Positions 1 to 9,900 of a stretch of 64,000 nt of DNA are shown here, piece by piece (positions within the stretch are counted from its first letter, which is position 1; each line of letters opens with the position of its first letter). The notes beneath the pieces were generated by a model that did not search any database, was not told the origin of the DNA, and saw only the letters and a list, made by a program, of their open reading frames with translations. The translations under genes were made by a program, and so were the position numbers. Origin of the DNA: Diphasiastrum complanatum (Eukaryota; Streptophyta; Lycopodiopsida; Lycopodiales; Lycopodiaceae); assembly GCA_029204225.1 (NCBI GenBank), contig CM055104.1:56512264-56576263 (forward strand), written 5' to 3'.

Positions 1-990
1 TCTAGTATACAATACAATGAAGTCAATAAGGATGAACGTATAGTGTAGATCTACAATCTTAAAACACAAAAAGGTCTTGGGGTCAATATATTTGTTTGTT
101 GCAATTTAGAAAATTGTGGAGACATTTGATTTGTGCATGAAATATCTCGATACTATTTCTACCTTATGATATGTAACCATTTGCTATGACCAACTTGAAA
201 GATGTGCAGGGAGTTTCAAGGGACTATTACACAAGAAACCTTGTTTAAGTGGTGACAAGGAGCAAACAGTTTGCATTTTTTGAAATTAAGATCTTTCTTT
301 CTACTTCCATGCTTTTATGTACTACATGAAAATTTTTGAACGCTCAAAAATAAATTATTGAAATAGGTTTTGAATCACTTTTATATGGAGATTCCATCAT
401 AAGAAGCAAGGTGAGGTAGCGAGAAAGCTTGGGTGACGCTATAGCACAAAACCAAAACAAAATCTTAACAATCTAACAAGCATAGAGCAAAGCTAACCAA
501 GAAAGTGCAATAAGTCAACATAAAAAGATTAGCAATGATAAGAAATCTTCATGAATAGGATATGTATCTACTAACTAATACACAAGGGAAATAAGCAACT
601 CATAAACCAAACAAACACACACATGCACCCCACCACTCTATCCACACTCACACACACTTTACCACCTACCACTCAATCCACACACTCGTAACCACATTTA
701 CTCTATCTGATTCACACTCCCAAGCTACCACTATTATGACCATGCCCAATTTGTTGAGGATTTAGAACAATCCTAGACATGGACATTGTCATGCCTATGT
801 TTCATAGACAATCTCATTGGGAAGACTGCTTTTCACAAATGAAATGTGCTTGCATTATTAGAAGACACTTTACTACAAGTTGTCCAACTATTCGATGATC
901 TACCGATTGTTCAATGACTTGCCAATTGTTCAATAACTAAATGGATCTAGATTAAAGATTGAGAGAGGGGGGGGGGGGGGGATAGAAATC
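1..990. other. No gene seen; AT-rich flank
   Basis: I see no supported gene here. The stretch is AT-rich, with a CA-rich part around 610-670 and a run of G at about 967-980. Its right end may be the LTR of the minus-strand copia remnant that follows, because a TGTTGG terminus read on the minus strand starts at 995. No partner LTR was found. Confidence 0.5.
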
Positions 991-994
991 CAAC

Positions 995-1246
995 ACCCCC
1001 AATTAATCTGGATCCATGAACGCCTTAATCTTCATATTTAATTTTACACAAAATTTGTTATGTGCATATGCGCGCTTTAGTGAATATATCTATAGTCATG
1101 TATTGTGTTCAACAATACTCCAAGGTGACCTCTTTGAAGAGAATCTTGCCCCTAACATTGATATTTAATTCCAATGTGCTTACTCTTAGAACAAAATCTA
1201 GGGTTGGCCAATAAGGCAATGGCACTTTGATTATCACAAGTGTCAT
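995..1246 (-). pseudogene. Copia RNase H C-terminal remnant, minus strand
   Basis: Read on the minus strand, about 1240-1160 gives the copia RNase H tail with the motifs DNQSAIALLANPRF and SKHIGIKY. After a frame shift, about 1150-1065 gives LFKEVTLEYC and DIFTKA. These blocks normally end the Ty1/copia polyprotein. A G-rich tract and TGTTGG at about 1000-990 look like a polypurine tract followed by the start of a 3' LTR. The remnant is frameshifted, carries at least one stop, and is cut off at about 1250 by the LTR start of the next element. It is the end of an old copia in the opposite direction; nothing functional remains. Confidence 0.7.
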
Positions 1247-1256
1247 GTGCATGTCC

Positions 1257-1338
1257 TGTGAGAGATTTCAACAAGTTTAGTCATATTTTGGTAAATTGTC
1301 AATTGAGGCCAAAACTCATTTTAGACTTGTTTGTGAGG
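1257..1338 (+). repeat. 5' LTR remnant of copia element 1
   Basis: It begins TGTGAGAGATTTCAAC and keeps the phrase ATTGAGGCCAAA followed by TTTTAGACTTG, matching the first ~80 bases of the element 2 LTRs (9901 and 15255). It then jumps straight into leader sequence, so most of this LTR has been deleted. Confidence 0.65.
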
Positions 1339-1580
1339 TTAATGAACTTCATTTGAGTGTGTTTCAATCTTAGTAAGTGACAAGAATCATTAGATTGAGT
1401 ATAGATCATAAGTTGATCAAGATTTCACTATTCTATATGTTGATTTTCTAGTTCGAAGTGCTAGAAGAGATTCGAAAGGTTCCATATCTTTGTGATTTCT
1501 TCTTGAGCTCATTTGTTGACATTGAAGAGAGTGCTTTGTCCATTGGAACAGTTTGAAAGAAGAATATCAGGTCATTGCAA

Positions 1581-3018
1581 CATGGCTACAAGTGGTGGAT
1601 TCATGTTGGAAGGCAATAATAGGCTTACCTCAAGTAACTACTCATTGTGGAAAGTGAGGATGGAATGAATGATGTTTTGGATATTGTTGTACGTTTGGAG
1701 TAGAGACCAGCAACTCAACAAGATCAAATGAGGTATGATAAGAGGGACAAAAGGGCTACACATGATTAGTATGAATGTTACCAATGAACTTCTCAAGGAG
1801 ATTGGTAAGTGCACATCGTCTTTGGAGGCTTGGGAAGCTTTGAAAAAGCTTTATGAATCCAAGTCTACATCAAGAGTGCTTACTCTTAGGAGGCAAATCT
1901 TTCAAAGTTTGCAAAAGAAGGAAGAGAGTATTCAAGCTTGTGTTTTGAGGGTTAAAACATTCAATGATGAATTAGCATGTATTGATGAAAGCATTAAGGA
2001 GGTAGAACTTGTTCAAGTTATACTTAATGGCTTGTTGGATGATCATGCTAATCTTGTTCAAAGTTTGGCCATTCAAAATACTTCGCCAAGTATTGTGGAT
2101 TTGCAAGAGATCTTGGTGAATGAGGAGTTTAAGCTTCAATCAAGAGGCGGTGGATCTACATCGACATCTCATTATGAAGAGGAGGCTATGTTCATCAAAG
2201 GCAAGTGCAAGGGCAAAGGCAAAGGCAATTGGTCTAAAGGGCAAGATCAAGGTGAGACTTCCTCTTTTGGCAAAAAGAAAGATAAGTCTAAGTTGAAATG
2301 CTTTAATTGTGGAATCAAAGGGCATTTTGCTAATGAATGTTTGAAGAAGCAAAGAGATGAAAGTAGCAAGCAAATCAACTTTACTACTAATGATGAGGAT
2401 CTAGGTGGTTGTGATTCTCTTTTGATGTGTTCTTCAAGTCCAATATCAAGTGAATATGACAAAGATTCATGGTGGATTGATAGTGGAGCTAGTTCACACA
2501 TGACTAGTCACAAGTTCTTTACTTCTTTGGTCACTTATGATGGAGCCAAGAAAGCAATTCACATGGCCAATGGTGGTGAGTGTGTGATTGAAGGTATTGG
2601 TTCAATTCCTATTTGTCTTTCTACTGATAGAAAATCAAGACTTGATGGTGTTCTTTACATTTCTTCACTTTCAAAGAATTTGTTAAGTGTTGGTCAAATG
2701 ATAGAGAAAAGATACATGGTAAAGTGTGGTGGTGATGCTTGTTTCATTACGAAGGAAGAAATCTTGGTTGCTAGGGGCAATAGACAAGGTAGACTTTTCA
2801 AGCTCGATGCTTTTGTTATGGATAACAAAATGGATGGAATGGAAAAGGAGATTGGTCATAAGATTGGTGGATCTTATGCAAAGTCTAACAAGCTTCCTTA
2901 TGCTAGATCTAGGTCAAGATCTAATACGCTTCTTGGAGATGTTCATCTTTGTGCTAACTTGGCTGGTTATGAGGATAATGATGGTTTTTCATGGCAAGTA
3001 CAAGCATGCAAAAGGTAA
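1581..3018 (+). pseudogene. Copia element 1 Gag-protease
   Basis: The family start ATG lies at about 1581 (MATSGGF), but a stop soon after leaves the open frame running from 1735 to 3018. Gag UBN2-type sequence is followed by a CCHC zinc knuckle at 2299-2340 (CFNCGIKGHFANEC) and the aspartic protease motif WWIDSGASSHMT, with its catalytic Asp codon at 2479. The protease region continues to the conserved LLSVGQM block and LFKLDAF. The frame then passes through a shortened pre-integrase stretch (KLPYARSRSRS matches KSHRLPYTRSISRS in element 2). The integrase core is absent. Gag packages the RNA and the protease cleaves the polyprotein. This copy is broken at its start and cannot make the full product. 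Confidence 0.8.
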
Positions 3019-3609
3019 GGAAAGAGCTAACTTCATCAATGGAGATGGTGAGGGTTCTTCCTTGGAAAATGTTGTTGCTAATGATCTCTTTGATCATATG
3101 GAAAAAGATGTTGCTAGGTGCATTCATGAAGAAGGTGGCTCTTCTACATTACTTTGATGATTCCAAGAAAGTCATTTTTCCAGCAAGTGGAGTCACATGT
3201 CTTCATAAATAGAGTAGATCAAATGGTTCTATCAAGAGACTTTGTTCACACGTCAAGAAGAAGAGAAGTATGTGAAGAGTTCAAGGTAGTATGTACTTTG
3301 GATGATGTCATTGTGAATGATAGTGAGGAAGAATCATTATCATATGAGCCATTACCTAAAACATTGAGTAGAAGTTCTTGTTTGAAAAAAGAGAGTACTT
3401 CAATCATCCTTGTGTTAAAGGTACTAATCATTTTTTTCATTGCTTCTAATGTCTTTGAGGTTTCTACTTCTTATGATGCAATCATTAAGAGGGAGTCTTA
3501 TGAAGGAAAGAGCAATGGAGGACTGGTTCTTGGAAAGATCCAAGGCATGGATCTCACATCTCTTCATCAACTCAAAGGATTCTATGATTATGAATTGATC
3601 ACTCATGAT
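3019..3609 (+). other. Unassigned segment in element 1 in place of integrase
   Basis: This stretch sits where integrase would be expected. It holds short open frames (2726-3157 and 3154-3612) that I do not recognise; one contains an acidic run, NDSEEESLSYEPL. No HHCC finger or DDE triad is visible. It may be degraded integrase-to-RT linker sequence or foreign sequence. No counterpart was found in element 2. Confidence 0.4.
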
Positions 3610-3995
3610 TGAGATGGCAAAAGGTTGGTTGAAAAAGACTACATGGAGCAAATCGGGAGGCAATTTCTTCAAGGCAAGGGAGATCTCATTGGTGAGCTTA
3701 TTGAGGTTTTTTATGGACTCAAGAAGGCTGGATTTATAAGGTTTGATACTCATCTTCACCTACTCTACTTCATGTTGGATAGAAAGTTTGGAATCTATCT
3801 TTTGATTTATGATGGTGACATTGGTGGCATTGTTTTCACTAACCTTTGTGAAAGATCGAGATCAAGCATTGATGAGATCTTGTTGGATCTAGATCATATG
3901 TTTGAGAGGGAGTATTTCCAGAGGTTCAGGTCTGAAGATATTCATATTTTTTATATCTTTAATGTTCAAGAGAAAGGTAAGCAAGTGGAAGCGAC
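3610..3995 (+). pseudogene. Copia RT relic with altered active site
   Basis: The frame starting at 3625 reads like the palm region of a copia reverse transcriptase: a YMEQ block, GKGDL, then YGLKKAG (usual form YGLKQA), then LLIYDGDIGG at the place of the catalytic LLIYVDDI, then a SIDEILLDLDHMFE block matching the conserved stretch after the active site. The YVDD box is YDGD here (about 3808-3819), so one catalytic Asp is lost. The fingers region upstream is not recognisable. It is a dead RT fragment. It matters because element 2 has no RT sequence at all, so element 1 preserves a trace of the ancestral domain next to the shared segment. Confidence 0.6.
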
Positions 3996-4042
3996 TCACT
4001 CTAGTTTAATCACATGTTTTGGAAAATCATTTTCTAGCAATT

Positions 4043-4740
4043 AATGGATCTGGAAAACAAAGTTTGTTCAATGGATTTGATGGTCAAGAGGAAGATCAAG
4101 AGGTTGATCTCAAAGGGCTTCAACAACACAAAAGGAAAGGTGGCAATTTGGAGCTAGTCAAGAGCATCAAAGGAAGGTTATGTGGCAAAGATGTTATGGA
4201 TCTATTTTTACATGTGTTTGAAGACTCAAGTATGGTCAAAGGAGCAGCAAGTAAGTGTTGTTCAAGTTTACATTACTTGTTCTATCTCATGTATGAGCTA
4301 TTTCATGTGAATATGTGCAAATTGTCTAGCTACATTGTCTTCAATATCCTATTGTTGGAGTTGTACTAGCATTCTTGGTTGGTTTTGCTGATGGAAATGA
4401 AGCTATTGGAGGTTCATTATGTCACTCATTCTCAAGTGTTGAGCTACTTGATGCCAATACTTGGAGATTGTCAATTTTTGGTGAATTCATGGTCATTTTC
4501 TTGTGTCAAGTAGATCTTGAAGATGGACTAGTGCTACCACTTAGTTATATGGAGTCATGTGGTGCTGGATTAGCATCATTGATGTACTCGCTTACTCATG
4601 GAATTTCAAGGTTTGATGGTTTCTTGTGGCATGATGGAGATGGAGGCTCATTCATGGAGTTTTATGGTGGAGACATATCAAGAAAGGACAAAGTTAGAGG
4701 AGACAAGCAAGCAATTGGTCATCACTCACATTTATTGTTT
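4043..4740 (+). pseudogene. Shared non-RT segment, copy in element 1
   Basis: This stretch aligns by eye with 13678-14402 of element 2, sharing blocks such as NGSGKQ, EDQEVDLK, GNLELVKSIKG, DGNEAIGGSLCHS, TWRLSIFGEFMVIF and VDLEDGLV. I do not recognise the encoded sequence: it has no RT, RNase H or integrase motif. Here it is broken by a deletion near 4340 (two frames, 4019-4369 and 4375-4803), and its last part runs into the 3' LTR. Many differences from element 2 change amino acids, so long-term protein-level selection is not evident. Its presence in two diverged copies shows that it was part of the mobile unit before they separated. Confidence 0.65.
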
Positions 4741-4985
4741 CCTACTCATTGGTGCACTCTCATGATGTTATCTTGCAATTCTATGTGTAGAATGATCATT
4801 TAGTGCTATTTTTTGTTCCACACGTGTGAAATATAATAGGATAATTTAATTGTATGGACAACAACTATATTTTATGTTTTGGTTAATGTTTGATCAATAT
4901 CTCTTAGAGTTTGCATCTCATTTTGTATGTAGATGTTGATTTTTCTACATTGGCAAGATTGTTGGTTTGCTCTCTTTGGTGAGGA
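4741..4985 (+). repeat. Partial 3' LTR of copia element 1
   Basis: It matches the second half of the element 2 LTR: CATTGGTGCACT, GCAATTCTATGTGTAGAATG, CCACACGTGTGAAATA and TGATTTTTCTACATTGG occur in the same order. The first half of the LTR and the RNase H region are missing. Homology stops near 4985, where a minus-strand gypsy remnant begins. Confidence 0.7.
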
Positions 4986-5301
4986 ATAGAAGAAATGCAC
5001 TGGAACGAGGAACTAGATCCGCAACATCAGTAGCAAGCATCGGAGCAATATCCAGGTGTAGCTGAGAATGAGTATCAAAGCACATATGAACAACACGGAA
5101 GTATATGACGACAACATCTCCAAAAACTATCCAAGAGAGGAGAAGGAATTCTCTCAAGGTACCCTGATGGTCTTGGAACACCAGGACAAAGTGGCAACTC
5201 AGCATCGGAGACCAAGCGATATGGAGCAACCTAAAATGACAGGGAACCTGAAGATCACCCAGACAAACAATAGCTGGAACGGAGGCAATAACCCAAGCCA
5301 T
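4945..5301 (-). other. Unrecognised reading frame, minus strand
   Basis: An open frame of 118 codons lies downstream, in the minus-strand sense, of the 285-codon frame at 5420-6277. It is rich in Val, Leu and His and contains SQLHLDIAPMLATD. I do not recognise it. Its last codons run past the presumed element boundary at 4985-4990, so at least that end is not a real coding boundary. It could be degraded coding sequence of the same foreign segment. Confidence 0.25.
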
Positions 5302-5419
5302 CAGGATATGCCAAGCCTGACAATGAGCAACAATCCAAGGAACAGATAGAGAGCCACATGCATAATCATAGAGATATCCGCACCATAGACGATCAGTAAT
5401 ATGGAAAAACCAGCACCAA

Positions 5420-6277
5420 TCAACAGGTCCAAATGAAAACCAAGCTATATGTTATAATGTGGTGTTGGGCATTTGTTGGCACATGATGCGGAAACCACAC
5501 ATAACTTGGGATACACATGTGTACGAGGCCCGATTGCCAAATATCAAGAGGTAAAAAGGAATCAGTCGCATGAATCCAAAAGTGTATACCATCGGCATGG
5601 ACTGCAACAAACCTATATGTAGAAACACCAGGAGATGGAAGGATGCCCGTGTACTCATCTAGAAAGATCCCAGCATATAAATACCCTAGATAAGTAGTAG
5701 TGACCATCTGGCAAATATCCTCAGATGAAAAATGTGTAACAGTAAGGGCCAAATGCGCATGAATCATGTTAGAAACCGTAGAAATATCATGAGGCAAATC
5801 ACAAACCTCAAGCAGAGATCCATGGAGTAAAGCGAAAGAAGATACAAACTGATCACCAATAGCGAGGGAACCATCAAACGTGGACCCATGAAAAACCCCA
5901 TAGAAATCAGCAGGAACATCGGCCATAACAAACTCAAGAGATGGAGATATAGAGACCAATGGAGAAGATATTACACCAACCACGGAACCAGGAGGGCTAT
6001 ATGAAGTGTGCGCAAAAGCAATAGTAGAAATACCACCAAGGTATACGGCCTCAATATCAATGAAACCAGGAATGACCACTGAATACGATATCTGTGAATC
6101 AAGGCATATAGGCGCAAGGTTCACAACAACAACCTGTAAATCCGAAGCAGCATCAACCTGAGGAAGAGGACCCATAGATGGTGAAAGTGAAGCAGCAACT
6201 GATGTGCTCTGAATGGAAAGAAGACCTAAATCGTCAGCCTTTTGCAGGCTACGCATAAACTGCTTCCCGGTAACCAA
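5420..6277 (-). CDS. Unrecognised 285-codon frame after gypsy protease
   Basis: The frame follows the protease fragment directly: a single stop separates it from the end of the 6278-6550 frame, and the text on both sides reads on (GIASQGDF, stop, LVTGKQFMRSLQKADD). In an intact gypsy this position leads into RT. Instead it encodes a Ser/Val/His-rich sequence, for example DISTVSNMIHAHLALTV and HADGIHFWIHATD, with no F/YxDD box and no RNase H or integrase motif. There is no clear signal peptide or membrane segment. It could be foreign sequence captured by the element, or RT-connection sequence too degraded to recognise. The long open frame in otherwise decayed DNA is notable, but translation is unproven. 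Confidence 0.35.
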   Translation of the reverse strand: MVTGKQFMRSLQKADDLGLLSIQSTSVAASLSPSMGPLPQVDAASDLQVVVVNLAPICLDSQISYSVVIPGFIDIEAVYLGGISTIAFAHTSYSPPGSVVGVISSPLVSISPSLEFVMADVPADFYGVFHGSTFDGSLAIGDQFVSSFALLHGSLLEVCDLPHDISTVSNMIHAHLALTVTHFSSEDICQMVTTTYLGYLYAGIFLDEYTGILPSPGVSTYRFVAVHADGIHFWIHATDSFLPLDIWQSGLVHMCIPSYVWFPHHVPTNAQHHIITYSLVFIWTC

Positions 6278-6550
6278 CTAGAAGTCTCCCTGAGAAGCAA
6301 TGCCAACAAGTGAGTGTGTAACTACATCACGTACAAATGTCAATGTCTGTTGTGTCAAGTCCAGTGTAACGGCTCCAAGAGATGCAAACCAATTAGCACC
6401 AAGGATAAGATCATAACGCTCCATAGGAATAATGTAAAGATCTGCATGTCCAGAAAAATCTCCAATGAGATATGGTAAACGCTGAAACATTTGAGAACTA
6501 GGAATAGAATGGGAACTGGCAACCTCAACTATGAGAGGCTGGCGGCGCAT
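6278..6550 (-). pseudogene. Gypsy aspartic protease fragment
   Basis: The 90-codon frame carries the C-terminal half of a Ty3/gypsy retropepsin region: GHADLYIIPMERYDLILGAN and WFASLGAVTLDL match the usual block ending in D-x-I-L-G-x-x-W. The N-terminal catalytic D-S/T-G part is missing, because the frame joins directly to Gag-like sequence at about 6551. It is therefore an internally deleted, dead Gag-protease junction. The frame ends at a stop that separates it from the unrecognised 285-codon frame. Confidence 0.7.
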
Positions 6551-6990
6551 CCATCTAAATGTAAAGCAGCCAACTGGATCTTCTAAGGATCAGTCTTAGG
6601 GTAGATATGAAAATATGTGTCAAGCTTAGCAAACTAATTCTCTAATAAGTTTTCGTCAGAGAAACCAGAATAGGTAGCAAGTTGTATCTTATCACGAAAG
6701 TCTCGAGCAAAGTGTGGCTCAGGAAGTGGGGGACATGAAAAAAAACCAGGATGTGGGTTAGGTGGAATGAACGGTCCACCACCAAGATGACTGGGAGAGG
6801 AAGATGGAAATCCAAATGGAGGGCGAGTCCCAAATGAAGGAAAAATAGGAGCTTTACCAGGACCATGAGGCTGTAAAGAATCACTCTATGACTGCATAGT
6901 AGCAAAGTCGGTCATAACAATATCGAAGTGAAGAACGAGGCCAAAAAGGGTCTCACCATGCGACGAAACTGATCGGATAAGGTTTCTTGA
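6551..6990 (-). pseudogene. Gypsy Gag fragment, minus strand
   Basis: Minus-strand translation across about 6660-6560 gives FAKLDTYFHIYPKTDP and then KIQLAA, the usual LD-x-YF-x-x-x-P-x-T-x-x-x-K-I-x-x-A block of gypsy Gag. Upstream, the Pro/His-rich translation in 6642-6905 is consistent with a Gag N-terminal linker. There are in-frame stops and the C-terminal half with the zinc knuckle is deleted. Confidence 0.55.
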
Positions 6991-6999
6991 GTAGTCTCA

Positions 7000-7630
7000 C
7001 TCAGGGTAGGTGAATGTGCCATAATGATAGTGGAAGGAATAGACGAAAACTTGAGAGAGCAGACTCTTGTCGTCACCCCAAATTAGTCTATTAAAACCAC
7101 TATTATCACAACTAAGAAAGGACAGCAATCAGCAAATAAAAAAAGTGAACATGAAGGCAAATGCGGTGGACAGCCAGGAGGCAAGTGACAATTTGGAGTA
7201 TCAGATGAAGTCGGAATTTCGTGAAATTTGATTGAGGATGGGCGATGGACAGGCTGCAAACAAGGTGTGAAAAATGGCTAAAAACGGAGACAAAAACGGA
7301 TGAAAGTGACAAGTATGAAAAGGCTAGACAGCTTGCAAACAAAAGTGAAAAGAGGGCTGAAAATGAAAGGAACTTGGGCGCCGAAAATAATTTGCCCAAA
7401 AAAATAAAAATAAAAAAATTTCCGACCGCCAAATTTAGCGGAAGTACTTACGCTAACTATCTGCTAAAAGCTCTGCCAAGGAAAATGCTCTGATGGGAGC
7501 TAGTCCTCCTCCAAACTGTGTTGAATGTTGCTAAAGCAAAGAGACGAAAGCCCTCAGCAAAGAGAGAAAAATCAGCAAGGAAAATGGGCACCCAATCAGA
7601 AAATCAAATCTAAAATTCAACAATAAGGAA
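7000..7630 (-). other. Gypsy leader region
   Basis: This untranslated-looking stretch lies between the primer-binding site (7645-7631) and the Gag fragment. It is A-rich on the plus strand with no recognisable protein. The short frames at 7112-7432 and 7245-7493 are on opposite strands, low in complexity, and are not supported as genes. Confidence 0.4.
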
Positions 7631-7645
7631 AGTGCTCTGATACCA
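7631..7645 (-). other. Primer-binding site (initiator tRNA-Met), minus strand
   Basis: The minus strand reads TGGTATCAGAGCACT, complementary to the 3' end of plant initiator methionine tRNA. This is the priming site used by many plant copia and gypsy elements and sets the element's direction as minus. Confidence 0.75.
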
Positions 7646-7650
7646 AGTTA

Positions 7651-8096
7651 CGAAGGCCACAACTGATCTAAAGCTAAGCTATGAAAGCATCACATAAGCA
7701 AGACTTAAGCTATGAAAGTAGCACATAAGCAAGACTTAACCCTAGAAGCAGGAAAGAGAGAGATTAAGGAGACTAAAGAGAGAGATCAATATCATCATAT
7801 GAATAACAAATGACATAGTTTCCCTACTTATAGCCCAGAGGAAGCCCTCAAAGGAAGCTTCTGGTGGCCAGGGCCCAACTGGGAGGGATAATAGTGTGCC
7901 CTCCAAGAAGGCCCCCACTCTCCAATAATATGTCCTAATGGCCTAATAATGAATAATAAGGCCAAAGGCCAACCATATAGTCTAAGTGTCACTAATGAAT
8001 AAAAAAGGGCCCAAGGCCTGCTTATGCATCAAGTAAAGAAAATGTAAATGGACGCGGCGAATGTAATGAGCCAAGTCCATAACTGACACACACATG
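7651..8096 (-). repeat. Candidate 5' LTR of minus-strand gypsy remnant
   Basis: By position this is the 5' LTR: it is adjacent to the primer-binding site and ends where copia coding sequence starts at about 8102. A short direct repeat (GCTATGAAAG...CACATAAGCAAGACTTAA, about 7678-7740) lies within it. The partner LTR was not found in the window, so both boundaries are approximate. Confidence 0.4.
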
Positions 8097-8101
8097 ACCT
8101 G

Positions 8102-8427
8102 ATATTATGCTACTCAAGAAGTGGTATGGCTACAAAAATTGCTTGTTGATTTAGGTCAACAACAGGTGGATGCGACTACTATTTTTGCGACAACCAAAGC
8201 TGCATTTACCTTGTCAAAAATCCAGTTCTACATGCTCGAACCAAGCACATCGAAATACATTATCACTTTGTTCGAGAGAAAATACTTGATGGAACCATCG
8301 ATCTTGTGTTTTGTAAATCTGAAGATCAAATGACATATATTTTTACTAAGTCATTAGGTATTGTAAATTTGAAAAGTTTCGTACTTTATTAGGAATAGAA
8401 GAATGTAATTTTATCATTGAGGGAGAG
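8102..8427 (+). pseudogene. Copia RNase H C-terminal remnant
   Basis: The plus-strand translation starts in YYATQEVVWLQKLLVDLG, the copia RNase H block near the C-terminus, and continues through ATTIFATTKAAFTLSK (usual form IxCDNxxAxxLxxNP). Further blocks in other frames match the KHI-x-x-x-HF-x-x-E and FTKSLG signatures. Frameshifts and stops make it non-functional. A purine-rich tract (TTGAGGGAGAG, about 8417-8427) just before TGTTAGAAACC looks like the polypurine tract preceding a 3' LTR. The upstream part of this element was lost where the minus-strand gypsy joins it. Confidence 0.7.
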
Positions 8428-8639
8428 TGTTAGAAACCAATGATAAACTTGTTACTGTTTACGATTTATTGTTGACAGCTGTTACCAGTTGTAAGTAGTT
8501 GTAGGCTAGTCTATAGTCAACTACTAGTTCTCTCTCTCTCTATATATATTCAAGGTTTATTGTACTCTCTTTCAATTAGTGTGATATAGTGATTGTGTGC
8601 TCTTCTTCTTTCTTATGGTGATTGCTTATGATGAATGAT
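8428..8639 (+). repeat. LTR (whole or partial) of the copia remnant
   Basis: It begins TGTTAGAAACC right after a purine tract and contains a pyrimidine tract followed by a TATA box (TATATATATT at 8541-8550). It ends near 8639, where gypsy RT sequence of the opposite strand starts. The exact right end is not defined because no partner LTR is present. Confidence 0.5.
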
Positions 8640-9900
8640 TGAGAATCCTTATCAAATCATTGACAACATGGTCCACAAATCTAGTTGGAGGATCCCCTTC
8701 TGGTAATGTGTTTGGAAACACATCTTTATACTTGTCTAAAACTTGTTGTATCTTTGTATTCATAGGCTTTCCATCGACTTCTTTAATTTACCCTCATCCA
8801 TTTCCAGTTTCAATAGGAATATATCTACATGCTTTTGAGATATGCGTCAAGCTTGTGCGTTAGTAATCAGGCGTAAATAGGAACCTGATTCTTCTTTCCT
8901 GCAGCTATGAATTTCAAAAGTTTTTTCTGACTGTGCAAAATGCATTGTTCCCTACTCAAAATTAAAGGTAACATCGCCCAACGTCTGTAACCACTTGACA
9001 CCAAGTATCATATCGATAGGACCCATGTCGACCACATGGAAGTTTGATTTAAACTCATAGTTACCCATTTGAATCCTAGATTCGGTTGTGATTCTATCGC
9101 AATTGATGAAATTTCCATCAGCAATATGTACTCTCAATGGCTTCAGAATCTTCACAGTAGCTATATTACAACTCCTGATTGAACGGCTATTGAAAAAGTT
9201 ATGCGTACTTCCACAATCAACTAAAAGATAAATCTCTCTAACATTAATTTTTGCTTTAATATGGAAAGTCTTAGTAGATTGAGAATCATTAAATGCGTTT
9301 AAGGACATGAACATGAGTGATGCATCCATGTCCTTCCTATCGACGCATTTTTGTCATCTCTCGTTATCAATCTTCAACTCTTCATCATCAAGTAAGACAC
9401 ATTGATGTTCTTACAACATTTGAATGTCATTTTCACTCAATAAATTTTCAGCTCCCTCTTCGCCTGATTGATTTTCCTCATTGGGATTTCCGCTCATAGT
9501 CGTTAATCGAATCTCTTGTTTACAAAATTTACATACCTTCCAATGATCTTTCTCATATTTCTCCTGGCATCTGAAGCAAAGCCCCAATGCTCTAACTTTC
9601 CTCTCTTGGTCGTCCGATAGTCTCTGAACAGGTCTTGGCTTTTGATTGTCCGTCATTGTAGATACCGTTCCCTTCCTAGCAACTTTAGTTCCCAGTTTAT
9701 CGCCAACTTTGACTGTTGGATAATGCACAATAGTACCCTTGTTGGTATTATTGTTACTTTTGTTATCCTTGAAGACTCCAGTTGAGATGTTTGACTTATA
9801 AAATTGACTGGTACCAGACTGAGACTTTGGAGTCCCAAACGTATTATAAGATGTGTTGATTGCAGTCGTCCCTTGTTTTCAGTACATTTTTGTCGTTGAT
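8640..9900 (-). pseudogene. Minus-strand gypsy: knuckle, protease, RT start
   Basis: Read on the minus strand from 9900 downward, this continues the Gag at 16852-15905 that was split by copia element 2. A cysteine-rich finger (CFRCQEKYEKDHWKVC, about 9585-9535) is followed by the retropepsin motif VDCGSTHNFFNSR at about 9220-9180 (usual DSGSTHNF; Ser replaced by Cys) and the block DMILGVKWLQTLG near 8990. At 8870-8640 the protein leading into RT is visible (LDKYKDVFPNTLPEGDPP), after which the element is cut off. The catalytic RT, RNase H and integrase are absent. Several stops break the frame. Confidence 0.75.

Larger units (their letters stand above)
1257..4985 (+). mobile_element. Copia element 1 (degraded relative of element 2)
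   Basis: This is a degraded Ty1/copia element related to the one at 9901-15904. It starts with a short LTR remnant (about 1257-1338), continues through a leader and a Gag-protease frame, an unassigned segment, an RT relic and a segment shared with element 2, and ends in a partial 3' LTR (about 4741-4985). Most of the 5' LTR, the integrase core and RNase H are missing. Similarity to element 2 is clear in the leader, in Gag (same ELLKEVGKCTSSLEAW-type block) and in the LTR. It is older than element 2, judging by the number of deletions and frameshifts. Confidence 0.8.
4990..8096 (-). mobile_element. Minus-strand gypsy remnant lacking RT
   Basis: Reading on the minus strand from right to left: a candidate 5' LTR (about 8096-7651), a primer-binding site (7645-7631), a leader, a truncated Gag (about 6990-6551), an aspartic protease fragment (6550-6278), then about 1.3 kb of frames with no RT, RNase H or integrase motif (6277-4990). 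It lies between the broken LTR of copia element 1 and a copia RNase H remnant at 8102, so it probably inserted into or recombined with copia DNA. The 3' LTR was not found. Confidence 0.6.
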
